Below, piece by piece: positions 7,732-16,360 of a DNA stretch of 64,000 nucleotides. The DNA is taken from NCBI RefSeq assembly GCF_004834005.1, contig NZ_STFF01000009.1, positions 26,649-90,648 on the forward strand, read 5' to 3'. Position 1 is the first letter of the stretch; each line of letters begins with the position of its first letter. The translations under genes and the position numbers were made by a program. Below the pieces are notes generated by a model, which was given only the letters and a program-made list of their open reading frames with translations, did not search any database and had not been told where the DNA came from. The DNA comes from Niastella caeni (GTDB lineage Bacteria; Bacteroidota; Bacteroidia; Chitinophagales; Chitinophagaceae).

Positions 7732-10257
7732 TCAATACGCAATTATCATAGTCAGCACCTGGAACATGATGGAGCCTAATTCCTGGTTCAAAGAAATTTC
7801 ATACCCATAAATGCTTTCTTTAACAGCGCGGTCCTCATCATAATCTTTTATAAAATTCCGGTAATCAGAGAGCAGGTGCTCTGTATCTGACTTAAATCCA
7901 TAATGCAATAACTTAATGGCAAAGCATTGCTTGGCCTCCTTGGTATTATACCATTGCAACCAGGAAGTCTTTCCCTCCGCCAGCGACTTTTCTACCAATT
8001 GCTTTCCCAACAAATACCGGTAGGTATATACCCGAATGCTCCGCGGAGTTGATTCGGTATTGCGCGCCAGAATATCTTTGATAAACTCCTGCTCCCATTT
8101 TTCATACGGGAATTCTTTACGGGCTGTAGAATCAATCGGTTTGGGCGTTACAGGAATAGCAGAAATAGCAGCAATTTCCGTTTGTACCTGACTGATATTT
8201 TTGCTTTCCAACACTACGGTGTGTATATCGCTTTCCGGTATCGTCACCTTAACGTTAGAGGGGGTTGTAACGGTTTCGGAATTGGCAAGAATTTGTTCTT
8301 CGCTTTCTGTTTTGCTGATGACCTCTGCTACCCTGGCTGAATTGAAACCATTGGTTGCCGGCGGCATTACCACATCGGCTATGGCCGTATCGGCACTGGT
8401 AAAACCTTCCACGATCTGCCGTTTTTCAAACTCCGTTAATGGGCCCAGCTTTAACCCGGCCAGGAATAATTTATCCATGTATTCGCGGCACAGTTCTTTG
8501 TAAGTAGCGTCATTGTCCTTGTTCGCGATAAAATCTTTATACTTATCCTGGATGGCGTGCAACAAAATGCGTTCATCGATGGCCGCCAGTACGGTTACCC
8601 GGTCCTGGATCTCGGAACAATGCAGCAGTACCCGGATATAATCAACGATCTGAATGATCTTGTCTTCCGAACAGCGGTCAATATCATCAATAAACAGGAA
8701 GATGCGCTTTTTGAATTTAAGCTTTTCGGGTATCCATGCCTGCAGCAGGTATTTCAGTTCCTGCTGAATTTCGTGCTGAAACCCAAGCTGGCTGTTAAAA
8801 TTTACGTTGCTGGTTACTGATAAAATAATTTTCCGGGCATCGGTCCTGAATGTTTTAGCAATATATACCAGCATGGTGATGATGGAAATGGGAATACCCC
8901 AGCCCAGGATCGTTTTAACCGTTTCATCTGCTTTTATAAAATCACTAAATAAATACACCCCAATAGCAATAACTATACTGAGCAGGAACCCAACAATGAC
9001 CGATAACTTACCCCGCTGATCGTTGAGATTGATCAATTTTTTATAATATTTCACCCACCTGGTCAACTGATACCATTTCGGTTTATCGCCCAGGTAAGCG
9101 TCGTTAAGGGTATTATACAGGTAGGCCCAAATGCCGGGTGTTTCCTGGTACCTCCAGGCGTGAAACTCAATGGGAATGTATTTTTCCTTATCGAGGTTGT
9201 TCTTTAAAATATATTTCCAGAAGAAAGTCTTGCCCCTGCCCCACCGGCCAAACAAACCAAAGAAATGCTCGCCATTGCTGTCGCTGTTGGCGATGAGGTT
9301 GTAAAAGATCCCACTGAGCTTTTCAATATCCAGTAAATTTTTATCGGGGTTGCCACGCAGGCGGATATCGCGAATGGCATAGGAAATATATTGTTCTTCG
9401 GGCTGTTCGTTTGTCGTTTGGGAAGCCGGTGGATCGTCAGCGTTTGTGGTAGCGGTTACATTGGCTTGTGTAGAAAGGTTAATGCCAAAATGCGCACGCA
9501 GTTTTACAAGGTCATTCAGGATATCGAGCGGCGCATTGATGGGGTTTTCGACCAGCATTATTTTTTCAAGCCGGGGATTCTTCAGTATGGTTCTTGCCCC
9601 GGTATCATTTATCTGGTTTCCAACCAGCTCCACCTCTCTGAGCACCGGCATATTTTTTATAACTTCATAAGTGCTTATGAAGCTATTTTGATTTAACCGG
9701 AGTATTTGAAGGTTTTTGTTCTGTTTCAGGAATTCTATGCTGGTTATTTCGTTAGCATCCGCGATCAATACCTGTAAATCAATGAAACTTCCCACCATGG
9801 AAATATCCCGGAGCTTGTTATTGGAGATATTAAGACTTTGCAGATTGCTGATTCGAAGCAATAATGGTGGTAATGTTACTAACTCAAGTTTATCGAGATT
9901 GAGGTGGAAATAGTTGGTATAATCATCTATAAAATCCCATATTCGCCTTAAAGCTTCCAGCTCGTTCACAGAGAAATAGAATTTTCTTTGCTCATCACTG
10001 CGAATCATTCTTTTATATACCTGCAAATACTCTCCATCATTCAGATAACTATTATTCTTTTCATTGACAGTTATCTCATCTATCTTTCTCAATGCATACC
10101 CAAAAAATGCTTCCTTTGTGGAGGGATACTTTTTAGATTCTACTGGATCTGCACTGATAATTTCAAACTCCTTATCTAATAAGTCACCAAGTACGTTGGC
10201 TTCTACGTCTAACATAGAAGCAATCTTTTCAAGAATGGAATTGTTGTCGGTAGCCAT
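7732..10257 (-). CDS. Leucine-rich-repeat KAP family P-loop NTPase, membrane-inserted
   Basis: An 841-residue protein in several parts. Residues 1-115 form a helical N-terminus with no recognised domain. Residues ~119-260 hold about six leucine-rich repeats (LQSLNISNNKL, LQVLIADANEI, LQILRLNQNSF, LREVELVGNQI). A KAP NTPase follows: Walker A GRWGRGKT at 337-344, the HAWRY motif near 366-370, two transmembrane helices inserted at ~416-440 and ~446-468, and Walker B IFLFIDDIDRC at 519-529. A long linker lies at ~600-720, then a helical C-terminus. KAP NTPases (Kidins220/ARMS, PifA) are membrane-associated STAND-related ATPases, and PifA causes phage exclusion. An LRR sensor on the NTPase is NLR-like in parts though not in order. 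The gene stands alone. A defence role is inference. Confidence 0.85.
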   Translation of the reverse strand: MATDNNSILEKIASMLDVEANVLGDLLDKEFEIISADPVESKKYPSTKEAFFGYALRKIDEITVNEKNNSYLNDGEYLQVYKRMIRSDEQRKFYFSVNELEALRRIWDFIDDYTNYFHLNLDKLELVTLPPLLLRISNLQSLNISNNKLRDISMVGSFIDLQVLIADANEITSIEFLKQNKNLQILRLNQNSFISTYEVIKNMPVLREVELVGNQINDTGARTILKNPRLEKIMLVENPINAPLDILNDLVKLRAHFGINLSTQANVTATTNADDPPASQTTNEQPEEQYISYAIRDIRLRGNPDKNLLDIEKLSGIFYNLIANSDSNGEHFFGLFGRWGRGKTFFWKYILKNNLDKEKYIPIEFHAWRYQETPGIWAYLYNTLNDAYLGDKPKWYQLTRWVKYYKKLINLNDQRGKLSVIVGFLLSIVIAIGVYLFSDFIKADETVKTILGWGIPISIITMLVYIAKTFRTDARKIILSVTSNVNFNSQLGFQHEIQQELKYLLQAWIPEKLKFKKRIFLFIDDIDRCSEDKIIQIVDYIRVLLHCSEIQDRVTVLAAIDERILLHAIQDKYKDFIANKDNDATYKELCREYMDKLFLAGLKLGPLTEFEKRQIVEGFTSADTAIADVVMPPATNGFNSARVAEVISKTESEEQILANSETVTTPSNVKVTIPESDIHTVVLESKNISQVQTEIAAISAIPVTPKPIDSTARKEFPYEKWEQEFIKDILARNTESTPRSIRVYTYRYLLGKQLVEKSLAEGKTSWLQWYNTKEAKQCFAIKLLHYGFKSDTEHLLSDYRNFIKDYDEDRAVKESIYGYEISLNQELGSIMFQVLTMIIAY

Positions 10258-10333
10258 GGATGGCTTTTTCTAAAAATACTAAGTATATATGGGAATTATA
10301 ATACCACTTACTGGTTATGGGGGAGAAATTGAC

Positions 10334-10498
10334 GAGTTAACAAGTTGACAGGTTCACAGGTTGATAGGGTAACTACTACGCATATGTTTTTTATCGCCTT
10401 CGATCATTCTAAAGCTTGGGCCTTTGTAACAGCGTCAGCGATGCTTTGGGGGTAAGCAAGTATTTGCAAATTTTCGCATTTGTATTCCCATTAGCACA
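10334..10498. repeat. Intergenic word repeat upstream of the KAP gene
   Basis: Contains GAGTTAACAAGTTGACAGG and TTCACAGGTTGAT (10334-10365), whose words recur in reverse orientation at 11794-11817 (AACCTGTTAACTTGTCAACTT). It also holds TTTGCAAATTTTCGCATTTG and TTAGCACATT just before the next gene. Repeat-rich spacers therefore border the KAP gene on both sides. Confidence 0.5.
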
Positions 10499-11149
10499 TT
10501 AAACTATCTTTCCGTCCTTCATATGCAGGATCCTGTCGCTCATTTGCGCCAGTTCTTCATTATGCGTAACTATTAAAAAGGTTTGATTGAACTGCTGCCG
10601 CAGCGTAAAGAACAACTGGTGCAGTTCGCGGGCATTGGCCGAGTCGAGGTTACCGGTAGGTTCATCGGCAAAAATAATTGCAGGCCTGTTGATGAGCGCC
10701 CGGGCTACGGCTACCCGTTGCTGCTCGCCGCCCGATAATGCATTCGGTTTATTATCGGTGCGTTTGCCCAACCCTAACATTTGTAATAACGATAATGCAT
10801 TGTCCTCTACTTCCTTTTTACGGCGACCGGCCATCCAGCCGGGAATACACACATTTTCAAGGGCGGTGAATTCGGGAAGTAAATGGTGGAACTGGAAAAC
10901 AAAGCCCACATGCCGGTTACGAAAAGCCGCCATTTGTTTCTCGTTCAGGAAATTGATGCGTTGATTACCAACCTTTACCTCCCCTTTATCCGGCTTATCT
11001 AGTGTGCCTAAAATGTGTAACAACGTGCTTTTCCCTGAGCCCGATGGTCCAACAATGCTGGCAATTTCGCCCTGTTTTATTTCCAGGTCAACGCCCTTCA
11101 AAACCCATAACTGACCATAATATTTTTGAATATTCGTCGCTATCAACAT
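10499..11149 (-). CDS. ABC transporter ATP-binding protein, LolD-like
   Basis: ATPase subunit of about 216 residues with Walker A GPSGSGKST at 34-42, signature LSGGEQQRVAVARALI, Walker B IIFADEPTGNLD and the H-loop LIVTHNEELA. The FVFQFHHLLPEFTALENVCIPG stretch places it with LolD, which drives release of lipoproteins from the inner membrane through LolCE-like permeases. The frame is open up to an ATG at 11248, but that position coincides with the predicted transcription start of a TATCTTTG promoter, and homology starts at MLIATNIQKYYG, so 11149 is chosen. No permease is nearby, which is common for LolD in Bacteroidota. Confidence 0.9.
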   Translation of the reverse strand: MLIATNIQKYYGQLWVLKGVDLEIKQGEIASIVGPSGSGKSTLLHILGTLDKPDKGEVKVGNQRINFLNEKQMAAFRNRHVGFVFQFHHLLPEFTALENVCIPGWMAGRRKKEVEDNALSLLQMLGLGKRTDNKPNALSGGEQQRVAVARALINRPAIIFADEPTGNLDSANARELHQLFFTLRQQFNQTFLIVTHNEELAQMSDRILHMKDGKIV

Positions 11150-11248
11150 GTGTTGTGAATTACTAATAATAGCCGTCAAGATACTACAAACCATTGGCTT
11201 CCCGTTCATAGGACCCGTTTGGGGAAAGTTTTTAGGAAAACCTTCCAT

Positions 11249-11263
11249 TATCTTTCAAAGATA
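11249..11263. promoter_or_regulatory. Perfect palindrome overlapping a minus-strand -7 element
   Basis: TATCTTT-C-AAAGATA is a perfect 7+7 palindrome around one base. Read on the minus strand it contains TATCTTTG (11263 to 11256), a match to TAnnTTTG suited to driving the ABC ATPase gene. It also lies just upstream of the plus-strand promoter of the DUF2795 gene, so it could be an operator or simply a chance symmetry. Confidence 0.4.
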
Positions 11264-11265
11264 GA

Positions 11266-11296
11266 TTTGGTTTTTTCATTAGGAGGGTTACTTTTG
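11266..11296 (+). promoter_or_regulatory. Promoter of the DUF2795 gene
   Basis: TTTG at 11266-11269 and TACTTTTG at 11289-11296 match both halves of the Bacteroidota promoter (TTTG, then TAnnTTTG) with a 19-base spacer. This is the best two-part match noticed in the window. The predicted start near 11303 leaves a leader of about 90 bases. Confidence 0.65.
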
Positions 11297-11395
11297 CGAA
11301 AAATTGAGGGGTAATATTGGGGACAGTATAGCTATTTCTCCGACCCTTGATTCGGTAACTGTTAGTGGATTTAAAACTTTAAACAGGCTAAACAC

Positions 11396-11617
11396 ATGTT
11401 TTGGACATTAGAACTTGCATCCTATCTCGAAGATGCACCGTGGCCTGCCACCAAAGATGAGCTGATTGACTACGCGATCCGTAGCGGTGCACCCATTGAA
11501 GTGGTAGAAAATCTTCAGGAATTGGAAGATGAAGGAGAGATATACGAAGGCATTGAAGATATCTGGCCGGACTATCCCAGTCAGGACGACTTCTTCTTTA
11601 ATGAAGATGAGTATTAA
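11396..11617 (+). CDS. DUF2795 family small acidic protein
   Basis: A 73-residue acidic protein, recognised as the DUF2795 type found widely in Bacteroidota (MFWTLELASYLEDAPWPATK, then DELIDYAIRSGAPIEVVENL). Its function is unknown. It has no signal peptide or membrane segment, and the C-terminus is very rich in Asp, Glu and Phe (DDFFFNEDEY). A good two-part promoter stands about 100 bases upstream and a strong hairpin terminator follows, so it is a single-gene unit that may be well expressed. Confidence 0.88.
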   Translation: MFWTLELASYLEDAPWPATKDELIDYAIRSGAPIEVVENLQELEDEGEIYEGIEDIWPDYPSQDDFFFNEDEY

Positions 11618-11732
11618 AAGCCCATGGCTAAAAAATAATGCAAACCGGTCGCTGTTCAGGCGGGCGGTTTTTTTATTGTTACCAGTTACCGGACTGCCGG
11701 TTACCGGGGGGCAACCTCTTCACATTACAAAA

Positions 11733-11770
11733 AAGGGGTGGATCTACCGCCGCGGCTAGATCCACCCCTT
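11733..11770. terminator. Bidirectional terminator between DUF2795 gene and fabI
   Basis: A perfect 14-pair stem (AAGGGGTGGATCTA at 11733-11746 with its complement at 11757-11770) encloses a 10-base loop. It is flanked by A residues on the left and T residues on the right. It sits between two convergent genes and could stop transcription from both. Confidence 0.85.
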
Positions 11771-11823
11771 TGAATTTCTTACTTCCTCCCTTTATCAACC
11801 TGTTAACTTGTCAACTTCCCCCC

Positions 11824-12636
11824 TTACTTCTCCATCTGCTCAATAACGGCTTCGGTAACCCCGGTAAAGGAGAATCCGCCATCATGAAACAGGTTCTGCA
11901 TGGTTACCATTTTGGTAAGGTCGCTGAACAAGGTAACGCAATAGTCAGCACACTGATCGGCTGAAGCATTACCCAGCGGGCTCATCTTTTCTGCATAACT
12001 TATAAAGCCATCGAACCCTTTAACCCCGCTACCGGCGGTTGTTTTGGTAGGAGACTGAGATACGGTGTTTATCCGCACTTTTTTCTTAACCCCATAATGA
12101 TAACCAAAGTTGCGGGCCACGCCTTCCAGCAATGTTTTCGCATCTGCCATTTCGTTATAATCGGGGAATACGCGTTGTGCCGCAATATAGCTTAAAGCTA
12201 CCACGCTGCCCCAATCGTTAATGGCATCCATTTCCCAGGCTGTACGCAGCACGCGGTGCAACGACATGGCTGATATATCAAGGGTCTTTTGGTTAAACCC
12301 GTAATCGATCTCGGTATAATGCTTGCCTTTGCGCACGTTCAGGCTCATGCCTATTGAATGCAGGATGAAATCTACCTTACCGCCAAAATGCTTCATGGCT
12401 TCTTCAAACAATTTCTTCAAATCATCCATGCTGGTGACATCGGCGCCTACTACCGGCGCTTTCACTGCTTCGGCCAGTTGGTTGATGGTGCCCATACGTA
12501 AAGCAACCGGTGCATTGGTTAAAACCAGTTGTGCGCCTTCTTCATGGCAACGCAAAGCGGTTCTCCAGGCAATTGATTTTTCGTCCAAAGCACCAAAAAT
12601 GATCCCTTTCTTTCCTTTAAGCAGGTTATATGCCAT
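11824..12636 (-). CDS. fabI: Enoyl-[acyl-carrier-protein] reductase (NADH)
   Basis: Catalyses the last reduction of the fatty acid elongation cycle, enoyl-ACP to acyl-ACP, in the cytosol. The 270-residue protein is an atypical short-chain dehydrogenase: nucleotide site GKKGIIFGALDEKSIAWRTA near the N-terminus, LHSIGMS, and catalytic YNEMADAK (Tyr-x6-Lys) preceded by ALSYIAAQRVFPD, as in FabI rather than FabG. The short upstream spacing (about 42 bases) to the small membrane protein, itself 5 bases from recN, suggests a recN-orf-fabI transcript, although fabI could have its own promoter. Confidence 0.95.
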   Translation of the reverse strand: MAYNLLKGKKGIIFGALDEKSIAWRTALRCHEEGAQLVLTNAPVALRMGTINQLAEAVKAPVVGADVTSMDDLKKLFEEAMKHFGGKVDFILHSIGMSLNVRKGKHYTEIDYGFNQKTLDISAMSLHRVLRTAWEMDAINDWGSVVALSYIAAQRVFPDYNEMADAKTLLEGVARNFGYHYGVKKKVRINTVSQSPTKTTAGSGVKGFDGFISYAEKMSPLGNASADQCADYCVTLFSDLTKMVTMQNLFHDGGFSFTGVTEAVIEQMEK

Positions 12637-12678
12637 ACAATTTATTTTTAATTAGAATAAGCGCGCAAAAATAACAAC

Positions 12679-12897
12679 TTATCTGACAGGCCAAACATAT
12701 TTCAACAATACCCAACTTACAATAAATGTGTATACCAGGGCTACTGCCAATATAGCCGCCAGATATAGTGTAAAGCGCCCAAATGATTGTCTGGGCTGTA
12801 TCCATCCCATCAAATACCGGTTCATATAATAAGCAGGAATGGCTGCCACGACCAGGAAGAATATGAAATCCGGATTAAGAAATGGAATAGTTAGCAT
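12679..12897 (-). CDS. Small two-helix membrane protein
   Basis: A 72-residue protein with two hydrophobic helices (about residues 8-26 and 42-66) separated by a short polar loop, YLMGWIQPRQSFGRF. I do not recognise a family. It begins 5 bases after the recN stop and precedes fabI on the same strand, so it is probably translated from the recN transcript. The spacing and clean membrane pattern support it as a real gene. Confidence 0.6.
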   Translation of the reverse strand: MLTIPFLNPDFIFFLVVAAIPAYYMNRYLMGWIQPRQSFGRFTLYLAAILAVALVYTFIVSWVLLKYVWPVR

Positions 12898-12902
12898 ACC
12901 GA

Positions 12903-14561
12903 TTAATTCATCACCATCTCCCGTGCATTCTCCAATGCGGCAGCCGTAGGCTTCTCCCCACTGAGCATTTTGGCTATGGCCGTTATGCGCTCATCCTGCG
13001 ACAGCAGCCTGATATTAGTTTTAATGGAATTGCCTTTTATTTCCTTGTAAACGAAGTAATGGGCATCGGCTTTCCCGGCAATTTGCGGCTGATGGGTAAT
13101 GCTCAGCACCTGGCGTTTGCGGGCCAGGTCTTTCATAATAATGCCCACCTGTTTGGCTGCCTCACCCGAAATACCGGTATCTATTTCATCAAAGATCAGG
13201 GTGGGCAGATCGAGCGACTGGGCTACCAGCGATTTAATACACAACATTAACCGGCTAAGTTCACCGCCCGATGCCACTTTGCGAATAGGCTCGAACCGGT
13301 TGCTTTTATTGGCATCAAATAAAAACTCTATATCGTCGTGCCCTGATATTTGAAGATTGGCCAATGGCTTTACATCTACCTGCAGGCGGGCATTGGGCAT
13401 ACCTACCTGGGCCAACAGCTTATTTACTTTATCCTGCAGCGGCTTCACTTGTTTAACACGGTTAGCCGTTAGCTTTGCTGCCAGGTCGGTAGCTTTTTGT
13501 AATAATTGCTGTACAGCTTTTTCTTTGGCCTGAATGGCTTCATCAATATTCAATACAGCCTGTAATTTTTGCTCCAGCCCATCTTGTATAGCCAGCAATT
13601 CCTGCGTAGTATGTACGCCGTGTTTCTTCAACAGTTTGTACCCTGTGGAAATGCGGTCGTTCAGTTGTTCAATTTTTTGCGGATCGTACTGCACCTGGTC
13701 ATTGATGCGCTCCACTTCATCGGCGATGTCCTGTAATTCAATTTGGGCACTCTGCAATCGTTGCAACAAGGCCGGTAACGCAGTATGGTGATCGCTGTAA
13801 GCGCTTAACTGGTGGCACAATGATTTCAGTTGCTGTACCATGGGCGATTCACCTTCTCCTAATTCGTAGGTCACTTTGCTCAATGTTGTTTTAATGCCTT
13901 CTGCATTACTGAGCAATTTTAAAGTTGCATCTGCTTCTTCCAGTTCATTCTCTTTCAGGCCCGCATCGTGCAGCTCATCAAATAAAAACTTATTGTAATC
14001 ATATTCTTTGGTGAATTGATCTTTCTGTTGCTGCAAAGCAGATAGCTCATGTTGCGCCTGCTGCCATTGGGTATACGATCCCTGGTATTGCTGCACTACA
14101 TCCGTATGACCAGCCAGGGCATCCAGTACCTGCCGTTGAAAATCGCTTTCGCCCAATTCCAGCGTATCGAACTGGCGATGCAGGTCAACCAGCATAGCAC
14201 TTAACTGACGAAGTTGTTCCAGGTTAACGGGCGTATCATTAACAAACGCTCTCGATTTACCATTACTGCCAATTTCGCGACGGATCACCAGCTCTTCATC
14301 AATATCGAGGTCCTGCTCACGCAAAAAGGCTTTCACCGCTTTCTTCTCAGCTATTACAAATATTCCTTCTACATAACACTTCTTATCGCGGCTCTGCAAT
14401 ACGGCCGTATCAACCCGGTCGCCCAGTATCAACGACAGGGCGCCCATTAAAATTGATTTACCGGCGCCGGTTTCCCCGGTAATTATATTCAGCTTTTGCG
14501 AGAAGTCGATCTCTATCTCGTCAATAATAGCGTAGTTCTGTATGTATAGTTTTTTAAGCAC
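12903..14561 (-). CDS. recN: DNA repair protein RecN
   Basis: An SMC-like ATPase acting in recombinational repair of double-strand breaks. Walker A GETGAGKSILM lies near the N-terminus, a long coiled-coil region (about residues 150-400) follows, then the ABC signature SGGELSRLMLCIK and Walker B TLIFDEIDTGISG. An in-frame ATG exists at 14603, but a TATATTTG promoter element lies between it and the GTG at 14561, and the RecN N-terminus (LKKLYIQNYAIIDEIEIDF) begins at that GTG, so GTG 14561 is preferred (552 residues). It appears to lead an operon with the small membrane protein and fabI. Confidence 0.93.
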   Translation of the reverse strand: MLKKLYIQNYAIIDEIEIDFSQKLNIITGETGAGKSILMGALSLILGDRVDTAVLQSRDKKCYVEGIFVIAEKKAVKAFLREQDLDIDEELVIRREIGSNGKSRAFVNDTPVNLEQLRQLSAMLVDLHRQFDTLELGESDFQRQVLDALAGHTDVVQQYQGSYTQWQQAQHELSALQQQKDQFTKEYDYNKFLFDELHDAGLKENELEEADATLKLLSNAEGIKTTLSKVTYELGEGESPMVQQLKSLCHQLSAYSDHHTALPALLQRLQSAQIELQDIADEVERINDQVQYDPQKIEQLNDRISTGYKLLKKHGVHTTQELLAIQDGLEQKLQAVLNIDEAIQAKEKAVQQLLQKATDLAAKLTANRVKQVKPLQDKVNKLLAQVGMPNARLQVDVKPLANLQISGHDDIEFLFDANKSNRFEPIRKVASGGELSRLMLCIKSLVAQSLDLPTLIFDEIDTGISGEAAKQVGIIMKDLARKRQVLSITHQPQIAGKADAHYFVYKEIKGNSIKTNIRLLSQDERITAIAKMLSGEKPTAAALENAREMVMN

Positions 14562-14580
14562 AGTACGATTTTGAGCGTAA

Positions 14581-14588
14581 CAAATATA
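14581..14588 (-). promoter_or_regulatory. -7 element of recN
   Basis: TATATTTG on the minus strand matches TAnnTTTG and predicts a start near 14574, about a dozen bases before the GTG start codon. No clear -33 element is visible. The site argues against the upstream ATG at 14603. Confidence 0.45.
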
Positions 14589-14640
14589 ATTGCGATCGGG
14601 CATTAATTATAACATGGTTTTCCCCAACCAATACAGCTAC

Positions 14641-14692
14641 CAGTGACCCGTTGCCGCGACGGCTTACAGCTTGAAGCCTGCAGCTGTTTTCA
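14641..14692. repeat. Intergenic GCTTGAAGCCTGCAGCT word element
   Basis: Contains GGCTTACAGCTTGAAGCCTG, CAGCTG and TTCACTATTCACTATTAC, close to the element at 7000-7054 and to words in 20255-20400. It lies immediately after the stop of the TPR gene (minus strand). Confidence 0.5.
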
Positions 14693-16189
14693 CTATTCAC
14701 TATTACACCTTGCCAACCCCGCCTTCGCTCGTTGGTCCAATGAATTTTTAAAATCGTGGTCTTTCATATTAATGCAACGTTTAAACCATTCAATGGCCGT
14801 TTGCTTATCGCCCTTTTGCTCGTAAATATAACCGGTTTGCAAGGCCGCCCGGGCGGCAAAATGTTCTTTACGCCGTTGGCCCAGGTCAATAGCCTGTTTA
14901 TAAAATACAATGGCCAGGCTGTCATTTCCCATATCATCGTACAAACGTCCGGCCCTATAGGCAAACTCCAGTTTTTCTTCTGTCAATGAAAAATAACCTG
15001 TGTTTTTACCATGCAACAGCGCCAGGGCCTGCCGGTAATAACCACCGTCATTTAACAACCGGGCCTGCAGCAACAACTTATTAGGCCACTTGTCGGTCAT
15101 TGCTTCCTTTTGCGCCTGCTTATCGGCTTCCGTATCGGTGCTGCCACTTTGCAATATCTTCTGGCGGTAGGTTTTGGCCCTGGCTTCATCACCCTGCAGG
15201 TAATAATGCCAGCTTAGTTTTTGCAGCACATCTTTCACATAGAATTTCCCTTTAAAAGTGGCCAGAAAGCGTTCCAGGTATAAAGCAGCCCCGGCATCCA
15301 GATGATGCATTTTGGCATAACCCATTTCCATATCCCATACCGGCATGGCCAGGTAACCTGAATTATTATTTAAACCCGCTATAACCTGCTCTGCTTTTTC
15401 AGCCTGCTGGTTATTGATGTTCAAATTGGCTGCGAGAAATGCAAACAAATGATGATTCACCACATCCAGTTCCTGCTGTTCAATAAATTTAAAAACGCCC
15501 GGCCGGTCGTTCTCTATATAAAATTTCAAATAACAGTAATAGAATACCGCTTCTTCATGAAACAATACCGACCATTCATCGGTTCCCTGCAAAAAGGCGC
15601 CGATCCGCGACATGCCTTTTTTTATGCTGCCATTAATGCCCAGCAAATTGCTTAACCATTTATAGCCATCGGGAATGGTTCCGGCCGCCACCTGCATGGC
15701 GCCCGCATATAACAGGTTAGGCGTAAAGTTGGGAAATGATTGCTGGTTGTTCTTTACCTGTAAAAACGAGCGACGAAACTCCCACCCGGCATCCCAGTTA
15801 TTACCAAATTTCACCCTGATGGCAGCCCATTGAAAATGGATCACCGAACGGGTAAATAAAAGGAAAGGAGATTTTTCAGGCCCCTCGCTTAGCAGCTTAA
15901 GCCGGGCTTCGCGATTAGGCAATCGCTTTTGATATTCTGCCGGGTCCTCATTAAAGAACAGCGTAAAGAAATCGATATAATTTTCGAGGAAATACGGGAT
16001 GAGGTTATCGGGGTGCTGCGCTTTTTCTGCATTCAGCAATTGCTGGCCGCTATTTAATTTTAACTGCACAATTTCATGATACGCCTGTTTGCACCGCTCG
16101 TTAAAATCAAATACTTTTTGCGCCCTTGCAGGCACATACAACAATACCAATAATAAGACTGCCAAACAAGTTGGCCTGGGCCAATTCAT
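14693..16189 (-). CDS. Exported tetratricopeptide-repeat protein
   Basis: About 498 residues from the chosen ATG at 16189, which begins a typical signal peptide (MNWPRPTCLAVLLLVLLYVP, then ARAQ). The upstream ATG at 16267 would bury that signal, so it is rejected. The C-terminal third has TPR-like helices: FAYRAGRLYDDMGNDSLAIVFYKQAID and ALQTGYIYEQKGDKQTAIEWFKRCINM. The middle is helical without a recognised domain. It is probably periplasmic and acts as a protein-protein scaffold; partners are unknown. recN follows on the same strand across a repeat-bearing spacer, so co-transcription is uncertain. Confidence 0.75.
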   Translation of the reverse strand: MNWPRPTCLAVLLLVLLYVPARAQKVFDFNERCKQAYHEIVQLKLNSGQQLLNAEKAQHPDNLIPYFLENYIDFFTLFFNEDPAEYQKRLPNREARLKLLSEGPEKSPFLLFTRSVIHFQWAAIRVKFGNNWDAGWEFRRSFLQVKNNQQSFPNFTPNLLYAGAMQVAAGTIPDGYKWLSNLLGINGSIKKGMSRIGAFLQGTDEWSVLFHEEAVFYYCYLKFYIENDRPGVFKFIEQQELDVVNHHLFAFLAANLNINNQQAEKAEQVIAGLNNNSGYLAMPVWDMEMGYAKMHHLDAGAALYLERFLATFKGKFYVKDVLQKLSWHYYLQGDEARAKTYRQKILQSGSTDTEADKQAQKEAMTDKWPNKLLLQARLLNDGGYYRQALALLHGKNTGYFSLTEEKLEFAYRAGRLYDDMGNDSLAIVFYKQAIDLGQRRKEHFAARAALQTGYIYEQKGDKQTAIEWFKRCINMKDHDFKNSLDQRAKAGLARCNSE

Positions 16190-16311
16190 GGCTGCAATAT
16201 ACGTGAATCGGGAAACGGTCCGCCAACTGGCGGATGAAAGAGCCCACTCATTTTGTGTATTCCGCATTTTCTTCCCGCCTCCTTACTTTTTTGATTCCTC
16301 TACCCACATAA

Positions 16312-16339
16312 AAAAGCCCCGCTTGTTGCGGGGCCTTTT
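16312..16339 (-). terminator. Terminator of the zinc-ribbon gene
   Basis: A GC-rich stem (GCCCCGC at 16316-16322 with GCGGGGC at 16328-16334, loop TTGTT) is flanked by A residues, which read as a T tract on the minus strand. It sits about 22 bases after the zinc-ribbon gene stop. Confidence 0.8.
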
Positions 16340-16360
16340 CATTATGCTGAATTAGTTTAC

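Noticed and set aside
6260..11149. Mobile element carrying the KAP gene between the two LolD-like ATPases
   Set aside because: The ATPases are diverged relatives, not a repeated sequence; no transposase, integrase or target duplication was seen, and similar spacer repeats occur all over the window.
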